Assembly (NCBI GenBank): GCA_044356305.1
Contig: JBIKWM010000003.1
Coordinates: 124,001-188,000, forward strand
DNA: 64,000 nt
DNA from: JBIKWM01 sp044356305
GTDB lineage: Bacteria; Bacteroidota; Bacteroidia; UBA10329
Direction of reading: 5' to 3'
This document shows, piece by piece, positions 24,358 to 34,200 of the stretch. Each line of letters starts with the position of its first letter. The stretch's first letter is position 1. The notes beneath the pieces are model-generated. The model was given only the letters and a program-made list of their open reading frames with translations. It was not told the DNA's origin and did not search any database. A program made the position numbers and the translations under genes.

Positions 24358-25560
24358 GTGCGGGATCAGGCAGCTAAAGGACTATTCGCCACAGGTCTGT
24401 TCTGGCTGGCTGTGGCCATTCCGCTTCACGGTACGTGGCCTATCATCACCCCAGCAATAGTCCTTATTGTGCTCGGGGCACTTCTTCACCCATGGGGGCA
24501 TTGGCATCAGAGCATGCAGCGAAACCGCCATATCCTTCTAATGGCATTCTATGTGTTATTGCACATCCTGGCCCTGTCTTGGAGCCCATCGCGTATCGAG
24601 GGACTTGAAAAGATATTCCTCAGACTGCCTCTGCTCCTTTTACCACCGGCCTTCATTCTTATGGATCCAAGACAAAACTTGGTGTCTCGTGTGCGTTGGG
24701 CCTTCATTTTCTCCACCAGCATCATCAGTCTATTCCTGTTGGTTCGCGGGACTGTTTTGTGGTCGGTTGGAAATGGATGGCCAGTATATCTGACATTCTC
24801 GCCCTTCGTACACCCTGCTTATCTCGCCATGGCCGTTGGTAGTTCTATTTTTCTTCTTTTCGGGTCTGAATGGAAGGAAAGTGCAATCTTATCAAACATG
24901 AAAGTGTTGGCCATTGTCATCCTTTTCATAACCCTCATGTCGTTGTCATCAAGGGCTCAGATCCTTTCCGTTCTGGCCATTGGAACACTATGGGCAGTAA
25001 GAGTGGTCATTAGGCGGTCGGGTGAGAGGAGAACTTTGGCCTTCATGGCTTTGTCACTCATTGTTATTGTGCCTATGGTATATGGCCAGTTGATGAAGAA
25101 TGCCCGTATGCGTCAAGGTTTGGCTGAGCTGCATAATCTCGAGACAGACGATGTTGATGAGTCGAGCACCGGCTCTCGAGTAATCTTTTGGCGAGAGAGT
25201 CTTGATCTGGCGCTGGCACAGCCATGGGGCTACGGTACCGGACAAGGCAAGCAGGTGCTTACTCAGCGGCTTGGCGACATCGGTCGTGTAAGATTGGCCC
25301 TGAAACATCCCAACACCCATAATCAGTATCTGGGCGATGTACTCAGTGTCGGTGTGCAAGGTTGTGTGGCGTTGATATTGATGCTTCTGGTCCCGGCCTT
25401 GGCCGCCCGGCACAACGCAGTGGCGGGATCACTTTCTGTCATCGCACTTATATCCATGAGTCTTCTTACCGAGTCGATGCTTGAGCGGCAGACAGGTGTG
25501 GCGCTCATTGCGTTTCTGATCACTATCCTCACTTTCAGACCTGTTCATGCCGAGTCCTGA
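24358..25560 (+). CDS. O-antigen ligase-like membrane protein
   Basis: This 400-residue polytopic inner-membrane protein has about 10-11 hydrophobic segments and a larger periplasmic loop in the last third (about 245-325). That loop contains SRVIFWRESLDLALAQPWGYGTG and KHPNTHNQYL, the pattern of the Wzy_C / O-antigen ligase family, where the arginine and histidine of this loop are important. Such proteins join or polymerise surface polysaccharides on lipid carriers. The start is a GTG right after a -7 element. Its last 14 bases overlap a second member of the same family, so the pair forms an operon. No glycosyltransferase is adjacent, and the glycan is unknown. Confidence 0.86.
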   Translation: MRDQAAKGLFATGLFWLAVAIPLHGTWPIITPAIVLIVLGALLHPWGHWHQSMQRNRHILLMAFYVLLHILALSWSPSRIEGLEKIFLRLPLLLLPPAFILMDPRQNLVSRVRWAFIFSTSIISLFLLVRGTVLWSVGNGWPVYLTFSPFVHPAYLAMAVGSSIFLLFGSEWKESAILSNMKVLAIVILFITLMSLSSRAQILSVLAIGTLWAVRVVIRRSGERRTLAFMALSLIVIVPMVYGQLMKNARMRQGLAELHNLETDDVDESSTGSRVIFWRESLDLALAQPWGYGTGQGKQVLTQRLGDIGRVRLALKHPNTHNQYLGDVLSVGVQGCVALILMLLVPALAARHNAVAGSLSVIALISMSLLTESMLERQTGVALIAFLITILTFRPVHAES

Positions 25561-27139
25561 TTTCCATAGGCGTGCGGTGTACTGGGGCTCCATCCTTTTG
25601 GCGGTGGGATTGCCACTGTCCACAGTGCTAATGAGCATCGGGCAGTTCTTACTGGCCGGCAACTGGTTGCTCGAAAGGCGGTATGTAGAGCGGGTCGGGG
25701 TCTTGAAAGGCAATTGGATCGCTCTCGGTCTCATGTCTATGTGGGCCGTTCACATCATCTGGCTCATCCCGAGCACCGACCTCGGATATGGTTGGCACGA
25801 TGCCCAGATGAAGCTCCCCTTGCTGCTGCTGCCTTTGTTTTTTTTCACATCAGCGCAGTTGAAGAAACAGGAGGCCAATGAGGTTCTATGGATGTTTGTC
25901 GTGGCCTGTGCTGCAGGGGCCTTGGCTGGTGCAGCCGATTTCTATGGGTTCCATGCTCAGGTGATGACCGATAGACGCGAGCTTTCGCTGTTTACCTCGC
26001 ATATCCGATTCAGCCTGATGCTATGCGTTGCGATTGCTTTTGCGGCCCATCAGTTATATCTCAATATGGAGAAATGGCCTGTTGTGGTGAAAGGGGTGGT
26101 GATAGCGACAACTGCATGGCTGTTCTGGTTCCTGGTACTTCTCGAATCGTTCAATGGCTATCTCGCTTTTGCAGGAATGTTCGCTGCGGTTGCCATCTGG
26201 GGCATGGTGCATGTTCGCGAACTGGTTATCAGACGCATCTGGTTCGCATCTGTGGCTTTGGCTATTGTCGCCAGCATAGTGTATCTGGCCAATATCGCCA
26301 GACAGCATTTCGAGTCTGTACCTATCAATTGGGACCTAGTGCCTCATTTCACTGCCAACGGCCGTCCCTACAGTTTCAGGTGTGACGAACCACAGCGCGA
26401 GAACGGTCACAGAGTTTGGTTTTTCATTTCGATGGAGGAACTGGAACAGCAATGGCCAAGGCGAAGCATCTTTCCCATTGACAGTGCAGACCGCAAAGGC
26501 CAACCTATCTGTCATACCTTGATCCGATACCTCACATCGCTTGGGTTACCTAAGGATTCTGTGGCCGTTCATGGTCTCTCGGCCAACGATGTGTGTGCCA
26601 TCGAGAATGGGGTGACCAACTACCGTTTCAGGAAAACATGGGGTGTAGAGCGAAGGTTTGATGAGGCCTTGTGGGAGGTGGAGAATTACTTGATCACTGG
26701 CCGCCCAGGCAACTCGTCCATGATTCAGAGATTGGTGCATGCACGTGCAGGTTGGGCCATATTTCTTGATAATTGGCTCTTTGGTACCGGCACAGGCGAT
26801 GTGAAGACCGCCTTTACCACATATTACCGTACTCATAGTACGGGTCTTGAGCAGCGGTTTTGGGCTCGTACGCATAACCAGCTGCTAACGTTCCTTCTCA
26901 CTTTCGGCATTGCTGGCGGTATATGGTGCATCTTGACGCTTGTTCTGCCTTTGGCCCTGAATAGGCGGAGCGTACTATTTGTAGCTGTTTGGACTGTGGC
27001 TACCATTAGTATGTTCGGAGATGATACGCTCGAGACACAGGCTGGTGCCACCTTCGTGGCATTCTTCTTCACTTTCCTTTCAATGTATATGATCGAAGGA
27101 AAGAACATCAGAGGGGGAAGGGCTGAGAAATCGGATTGA
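25547..27139 (+). CDS. second O-antigen ligase-like membrane protein
   Basis: This 530-residue polytopic membrane protein of the same superfamily as its upstream neighbour has about 11 hydrophobic segments. The periplasmic loop is unusually long (about residues 260-440) and ends in the family motif region GWAIFLDNWLFGTGTGDVK followed by RTHNQLLTFLLTFG. The loop includes three cysteines (in RCDEP, ICHTL and DVCAIEN) that could form a disulfide outside the membrane. The overlapping pair may act as ligase and polymerase on one glycan, or as two ligases; the sequence does not decide. A strong bidirectional hairpin follows at 27201. Confidence 0.85.
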   Translation: MPSPDFHRRAVYWGSILLAVGLPLSTVLMSIGQFLLAGNWLLERRYVERVGVLKGNWIALGLMSMWAVHIIWLIPSTDLGYGWHDAQMKLPLLLLPLFFFTSAQLKKQEANEVLWMFVVACAAGALAGAADFYGFHAQVMTDRRELSLFTSHIRFSLMLCVAIAFAAHQLYLNMEKWPVVVKGVVIATTAWLFWFLVLLESFNGYLAFAGMFAAVAIWGMVHVRELVIRRIWFASVALAIVASIVYLANIARQHFESVPINWDLVPHFTANGRPYSFRCDEPQRENGHRVWFFISMEELEQQWPRRSIFPIDSADRKGQPICHTLIRYLTSLGLPKDSVAVHGLSANDVCAIENGVTNYRFRKTWGVERRFDEALWEVENYLITGRPGNSSMIQRLVHARAGWAIFLDNWLFGTGTGDVKTAFTTYYRTHSTGLEQRFWARTHNQLLTFLLTFGIAGGIWCILTLVLPLALNRRSVLFVAVWTVATISMFGDDTLETQAGATFVAFFFTFLSMYMIEGKNIRGGRAEKSD

Positions 27140-27200
27140 GCAGACTGGATTTGGAAGTGGCCAAATCTGATTTAAGCCAGCCAAAGAGATAATTGATAAA

Positions 27201-27240
27201 TTGAAAGGGCCGCAAGTAGTCTTGCAGCCCTTTCAATTCT
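27201..27240. terminator. bidirectional terminator between convergent genes
   Basis: A 16-base inverted repeat (27201-27216 with 27221-27236, one mismatch) around a four-base loop. It lies between the plus-strand ligase-like gene and the minus-strand PorP/SprF gene and can serve both. Confidence 0.85.
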
Positions 27241-27253
27241 TATAAAAGTCGAT

Positions 27254-28219
27254 TTACTTCGCTTCAGGCGCAGTCTCAGCTGGTGTGGCTGATTCCGCTG
27301 CATCAGCTCCGTCTTTGCTCTTCTTCTTTATTGCTTTGAATCGAACCCCGATCATGATCTCATGACTGCCACCGCTGTAGTTTATCAGGCTGGTGGTGTT
27401 GTAGTCGTAGGCATAGGCAGCCATCAACCATCCTTTATACAAGGTACCGACCATCATGCTGATAGCATCGCCATGACGGTAGGTGGCACCGAGCCACACC
27501 ATGTCGTTGTACATGAACTTGGCCCCAATGTCAAATTGCAATGGGGTCGGGTTCACATATTTCAATAAGGCATTTGGGGTAATGGCAAATTTGCCTACTC
27601 TGAAGGTGTATCCTCCCATTAACATGTAGTGGCGGGCCAAACCGCTCCTTACAGGGTCCTGATTCTCGAGGAATTTCAGCTCATTGCCGATAAGCTGCGG
27701 GAAGGAGAATCCGACATTGAAATTTTTATGTACCAGATTGAGCCCGAAGGTCATGTCTGCAGTGTAGACCGTCATCATTGCCGGGGGAAGAACCGGATCT
27801 CCATTCTGATACAATGTGATCTTGGTGCCGTCTATATTGTATTGCAACAGCCCCAGACTCAGACCCATTCCCAATTTAAGGCTTTTGCTCAGTTTGAGGT
27901 GATAGGCGTACGACACATAGATGCCGTTTCGGCTGGTCGGGCCTGTCACATCAGAGAAGATGGCACCTCCGAGGCCCATTTTCAACGATTGCAATGGTCC
28001 ATGTACCGAAAGGGCAAATGTGCGCGGTGCGTCATTTATCCCCACCCAGTTGAATCTGCTTGTTGACTTCACTTCAAAGTAATCATGCATGCCGGTCACG
28101 GCCGGGTTGAGCAGATAGTCATTGATCATGTACTGGCTGTACTGCGGTATTTGCTGCGCAAAGGCAGCTCCCGAGAACAGGCCGAGCACAGTGGCGGCTA
28201 TGATGGTGGTCTTTCTCAT
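27254..28219 (-). CDS. PorP/SprF family T9SS outer-membrane protein
   Basis: The 321-residue outer-membrane beta-barrel protein has a signal peptide ending AAFAQ near residue 22. The family opening QIPQYSQYMINDYLLNPAVTG follows, then repeated amphipathic strands and an Ala/Glu/Lys-rich C-terminal tail. In Flavobacterium johnsoniae, SprF is needed for secretion of the gliding adhesin SprB, and genes of this family usually sit just downstream of a type-B cargo gene. That is exactly the case here: the giant SprB-like gene ends 5 bases upstream on the same strand. It is therefore very likely the dedicated partner for secretion or attachment of that adhesin. Confidence 0.95.
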   Translation of the reverse strand: MRKTTIIAATVLGLFSGAAFAQQIPQYSQYMINDYLLNPAVTGMHDYFEVKSTSRFNWVGINDAPRTFALSVHGPLQSLKMGLGGAIFSDVTGPTSRNGIYVSYAYHLKLSKSLKLGMGLSLGLLQYNIDGTKITLYQNGDPVLPPAMMTVYTADMTFGLNLVHKNFNVGFSFPQLIGNELKFLENQDPVRSGLARHYMLMGGYTFRVGKFAITPNALLKYVNPTPLQFDIGAKFMYNDMVWLGATYRHGDAISMMVGTLYKGWLMAAYAYDYNTTSLINYSGGSHEIMIGVRFKAIKKKSKDGADAAESATPAETAPEAK

Positions 28220-28224
28220 GTTGC

Positions 28225-31200
28225 TCAGCGTACAAGGGTCAGAGGTCCGGTGTAAGGCTCTTCAAAAAGATTGGAGTGGATCACATAGTAGTACGTGCCG
28301 ACAGGCAGATCATTGCCGTTGTACTTACCGTCCCATGGCACAGGGTAACCTTCAGGGCTTTGGAAAAGCATCTGCCCCCATCTATTATAAATCTCCACTA
28401 TGGCATCAGGGAAGAAATTGATGTTGTCAATCAGCCAAGTGTCGTTGATGCCGTCACCATTGGGTGTAATACCATCAGGGAAGATGATACCAGGTATGAC
28501 CTCAATCCTGATAGAGTCTATGCTCGCGCAGCCGAATTCATCTGTTACAGTGACTATGTAAGTTGTAGTCACTTCAGGCGTTGCGAGCGGATTGGTTATG
28601 CTCGGGTCCGACAGGCCATCTGAAGGCGTCCAGTTATACACCCAGTTCGGATTGACGATGCCGTTAGCATTCAGAGGCACACTGCCACCAGATGGGATGA
28701 CAATGTCGGCACCAGCATCAACCTGCGGTACTGGCAAAACTGTGACAAGCACAGAATCAACATCAACGCAGTTACCGATTGTCACAGTAAGGTAGTATGT
28801 GATTGTATCGCTCGGAGTGCTTATGGGACTTGCAATGTTCACATCGCTCAGATCTGTAGCCGGAGACCACAGATAAGTGCCACCGCCATTGCCTTGAAGA
28901 ACAATTGGAGTGTATTGGCATACAGTTACATCCTGACCGGCTTCTGCATTAATCTCTATCAGCGCTGCAATGGTATAATTGGCTGTGTGCGAACATCCAG
29001 TGGCATCTGTAACTGTCACTGTGTATGGTCCGGAAAGAACATCCGTCAGGTCTTCTGTATTGAAACCGCCAGGTTGCCAGCTGTAGGTATATGCACCAGT
29101 TCCACCCGCCACAGTCAGATTCAATGAACCGTTGGCCACATTGCTACATGTTGAGGCCTGTGTAGTCGCATTGCTCACAATAGGTGGTGGCCCACTGATA
29201 CTGACATTCGCTTGGGCACTACATCCGTTAGCATCTGTAACTGTAACTGAATAGTTGCCTACACAAAGGTTGACTGCAGGGTTGGTGCTTTGGTTGTTGG
29301 CAGTCCATACAAAACTATATGGGGCCGTTCCACCAACCGGGAAGGCAGTGGCTGTGCCATCGCAAAGATCTCCGCAGCTAACGTCCTGTCCTGTGGCAGT
29401 GGCAGTGAGTAGAGCGGGTTGTGTAATTGTCACCTGTACTTGGAATGAACAGGCTGGTGACTGAGAATCAGTCACAGTGACCGTATAGGTGCCAGGACAC
29501 AGGTTCGTTGCAGTCTGGCCGGTCTGATTCAGTTGATCGTTCCACTGATAGGTGTAAGGACCTACTCCACCTGTGGCGAGAGCAGTAGCGGTTCCATCAC
29601 AGGCACCGAAACAAGTTACCTGAGTCACTACAGGCACTGTTGCTGAAAGTGCTTGGCTATCGTCAATTACTGTCTGGGCTGTGGCGGTACATCCAATTCC
29701 GTCAGTGACTGTCACAATATAAGTGTTCACGCAAAGGTTGATAGCAGTTGGGGTGGTCTGTCCGCCTGGGTTCCAAGAGTAGGTATAAGGTGGGGTCCCA
29801 CCACCGGCTGTAACAGTGGATGTACCCGTGCAAGCGCCATCGCAAAGCACACCGACCGTTGCGGTGATCTGAGCGGTAAGAACAGGTGGTTCTGTGAGTG
29901 TGAACTGAACATTGTCAATGCATCCGTTTGCATCAGTCACCGCCACAGTGTAAGAACCCGCGCACAGGTTACTGATTGAAGGAGTAATCTGCAATGTTGA
30001 CCAAAGGATGCCAAATGGACCTGTGCCGCCAGAGATGTTTACAGTGGCAGTTCCATCACACACACCACCGCAACTTGGGTTGGTCACTGAGACAGTGACA
30101 TCAAGGACCGGAGGCTCTGTTATCGTGACAGAAGCTGTGGTTGTACACCCATTTGCATCGGTCACAGTGCAGATAAACGTACCGGCACAGAGGTTCGATG
30201 CTGTCGGAGTAGTCTGACCCAATGGGTCATTCCATAGGTAGGTGTAGGGGGCTGTCCCTCCGACAGGTATAACCGTGGCGGTTCCGTTGCACTGGCCTCC
30301 GCAAATGATGTCTGTTCCTGTTGCCGAAGCTGTAAGAACCGGTGGCTCAGTGATAGTAACAGTACCCGTTCCCGTGCAGCCGTTACCATCCGTCACTGTC
30401 ACAGAATATGTTCCTGGACACAGATTGCTGACTGTTGCAGTAGTCACTCCAGCTGGGTTTGACCATGCAAATGTGTAAGGACCACCGGTACCTCCGTTGG
30501 CAACGGCTGTGATTGTTCCATCACAGGCTCCGTTGCATTGCACGTTGGTCGCATTCATGGTAACCGTCACCGGCAATGGTTCGGTGATTGTGAATGTCTG
30601 TGTCCCTGTACAGCCATTTGCATCGGTTCCAGTTACCGAGTAGGTGCCTGCGCACAGGTTGCTCACTGATGTACCGGTCGGGTTGCCAGGCGTTGTCCAC
30701 ACAAATGTGTAAGGGCCTGTTCCGCCTGTGGCACTCGCTGAGGCTGACCCATCGCAAGTGCCTCCGCAACTTGCAGGAGTGGCATTCACCAACACATTCA
30801 ATTGGGTTGGCTGTGTTATTGTGACTGTAACTGATTGCGTACAGCCCGAAGCATCTGTAACTGTAGCCGTATAGGTGCCTGCACAGAGGTTGTTTGCTGT
30901 GGCCTGATTTCCACCACCCGCTGTCCATGAATAGGTATAGGGCAAGTTGCCTCCCGATGCTACAACAGTAGCAATACCCGTGCACTGACCTCCACAGAAT
31001 ACATTCTGGACGAAGGAGGTACTCAAGGCAAGAGGTGCAGGTGCCGTCAAAGTAGCTGTAGCTACCGTTGCACAGCCTGCGGCATCGGTTACCACCGCTG
31101 TGTAGGTGCCAGCGCATACGTTGTTAATTATCGTGCCCGACTGTCCGCCTGGTTGCCAGATGACCGTATAAGGAGGGGTTCCACCGCTGTTGGCAACGCT

Positions 31201-34200
31201 AACGGAACCATCACAATTAGTACTACATGTCGGGTCTACACCGATGATGTTCGCCGTTGGCCCATTGATGCTGTTTACAGGGATAACCTGTGTCACAGAG
31301 CACCCAGAGGCATCGGTAATGGTCACAGTGTAGGCTCCAGCACATAGATTGGTTAGCGTAAGTGCTGTTGAACCATTTGACCATGAGACACTATATGGAG
31401 CTACGCCACCGCTCGGAGCAATGGTTATGGCTCCGTTACAGACTCCACAGGCGGTTGAAGTTGAAACGGCATTGGCAAGAATCTCGGTAGGCCCACCAAC
31501 CGTAACGGGTTGATTGAATATGCAACCATCGGCATCAACGATCTGGGCGAAGTAGTTGCCTGCACAAACGTTGCTCACCGATGCTGTGGTCTGTCCACCT
31601 GCCACCCACAGGAAAGTATAAGGGGCAGTGCCACCAACTGGATTGCTCACTGAGGCAGTGCCATCGCATTCCCCGAAACAACTCTCTGGTGTGGTGTTAA
31701 CGGTTGCAGAGGTCGGACCACCAATGCTATTGATCGCCACGTTGTTCAGGCTGACACATCCATTGGCATCGGTAACTTCAACAGAGATAACACCAGCACA
31801 AAGTCCAGAGATGTTCTGTGTAGTCTGGCCTGTACTCCAGACCAAGGAATATGGCACAACACCGCCAGATGGCGATGCAGATGCGGTTCCGTTACACACA
31901 CCGCAATCTGATGAAGTGCTGGTGGTGGCTACTACAATTGGAGTAGGCTCTCCAATAGTGGCATTAACACTTCCGATGCACCCATTTGCATCTATCACCT
32001 GAACCGAGTAGTTGCCCGGACAGAGGTTTATAGCCGCAGCAGTAGACTGGTTTGCCGGATCATTCCATAGGAAGGTGTATCCTGGGGTGCCGCCCGATGG
32101 CACAACGGTTGCCGACCCGTTGCAATCACCATTACATCCCACATTAACAACAGTCACAGTACCCGTCACACTCTGTGGTTGACCAAGAACGATGGTCTGA
32201 GTGGCGGTACACCCATTGGCATCAGTGACAGTTACTATGAAGGTTCCTGCGCACAACCCGGTGGCTGTGGCAGTTGTCTGAGCGAGAGGATCATCCCACA
32301 AGAATGTGTATGGCCCGGTTCCACCCGTCACAGTTGCGGTTGCAGCCCCATCGCATGTGCCGCTACATGTTGGTTGAGTAGGAGTGATTGTCACATCGAT
32401 AGGTAGTGGGTCTGAAATCGTCACTGCCTGGGTGCTCGAGCAACCATTGGCATCGGTGGCAGTAACAGTATAGGTGCCTGCGCACAAATTTGTGATGTTC
32501 GGCCCAGCCCCTATGTTCGGAGTCCATGTGTAGGTCAGAGGAAGGGTGCCACCTGCTGCGACAACTGAAGCTGTTCCTGTGCAAGTGCCAGGACATAGGT
32601 TATCCAAAGAGGTGGCGGTAGAGAAGACAATAGCATCAGGTTCAGTGATAACTGCTTGAACAGCAGTCACACATCCGTTCGCATCAGTCACTGTTGCAGT
32701 ATAGGTTCCTGCGCACAAGGCTGAGGCAGTAGTGCCGCTTTGCCCATTGCTCCATTGAGTGGTGAAGGGGGCGGATCCGGTTATGGTCAGTGTCGCAGTG
32801 CCTGTGCACGGATTCGAACATGAAGAATTGGATGATGCCACTGTGACATTGGGGCCACCTTCGCTTCCTACTCCGATGGTCTGGATTCCGGTGCAACCGT
32901 TTGCATCGGTAATCGTAACAGTGTATTGCCCAGCACAGAGGTTCGAAAGATTCTGTGTGATGGCACCAGTGCTCCACGAGAATGTGTAAGGCCCTGTGCC
33001 ACCGGTAGGAGCTGTTGTGATGCTGCCATCGCACTGCCCGCAGGTAGCAGGAACAACCACCTGATTCGATTCAATCTCGGTGGGACCATCGATATTCACA
33101 TTGCGAGAGAAACTGCAACCGTTGGCATCTGTTATCTGTACTTGATACTGCCCGGCACATAGCCCGGAAACGGTCTGGGTGGTTTCACCGCCTGAAACCC
33201 AAATATATGTATAAGGGGCAGTACCTCCCAGTGGGTTCACTGTTACCGAACCGTCACAGACACCGAAGCAGGTAACATCAGTAACATTAACTGGGGCCGA
33301 TGTAGGACCCCCAGTACTGCTGATGGTCACATTTGTGCTGTTGGTACAACCCGCAGCGTTGGTAACCGTGACCGTGTATATGCCCGCACAAAGACCACTT
33401 ACTGTGCCTGTGGTCTGACCGGTGCTCCACAGGAAACTGAAAGGCCCACCGCCTCCGGCTACAGTGACAGTACCTGTGCCATCGCATTGGCCGCATGTGG
33501 CCGGAGTGCTCGTCCTATTAAGGGTAAAGTTGTTAGGCTCAGTAATAGTCACCGAGGTTGAAGCGGTGCAACCGTTAGCATCGGTCACTTGCACATTATA
33601 GGTGCCTGGGCATAGATTGGTTGCAGTGGCAGTGGTCTGTCCCAAAGAATCATCCCACACAAAGCTGTAAGGAGTGGTGCCATTTGCTGGGGTAACAGTT
33701 GCGGTGCCGTTACAGAGGCCGTTGCAGGTGACATTAGTTGAGGTGGCCGAGGCTGTGATTGTATTGCCCGCTCCCACCGTTGCTGTAGCTGTTGCGGTAC
33801 AGCCGTTGGCATCAGTCACAGTTGCTGTGACAGCACCTGGGCATAGGTTGATAGCGGTTGATGTCGTCTGTGAGGCAGGGTCGTTCCAACTGAATGTGAA
33901 TGGCAAAGTGCCTCCTGAAGGAACAACGGAAACAAGTCCATCGCAATTGCCCAAGCACTGTTCATCAATCACAATAGCAATGCTCAGGGTGATTGCTGCA
34001 GGCTCGCTGATTGTAACTGTTTGGGTCGAAACACATCCATTGGCATCAGTCACGTCTAATGAAAACGTTCCAGCGCAGAGTCCTGATGCAGTGGCCGTGG
34101 TCTGTGCAGCAGGGTCATTCCAAAGAAATGAGAAGGGTGCCGTGCCACCGGTTAGAGTTGCTGTGGCCGTTGCATCGCAGGCACCGTTGCAACTGATCGG

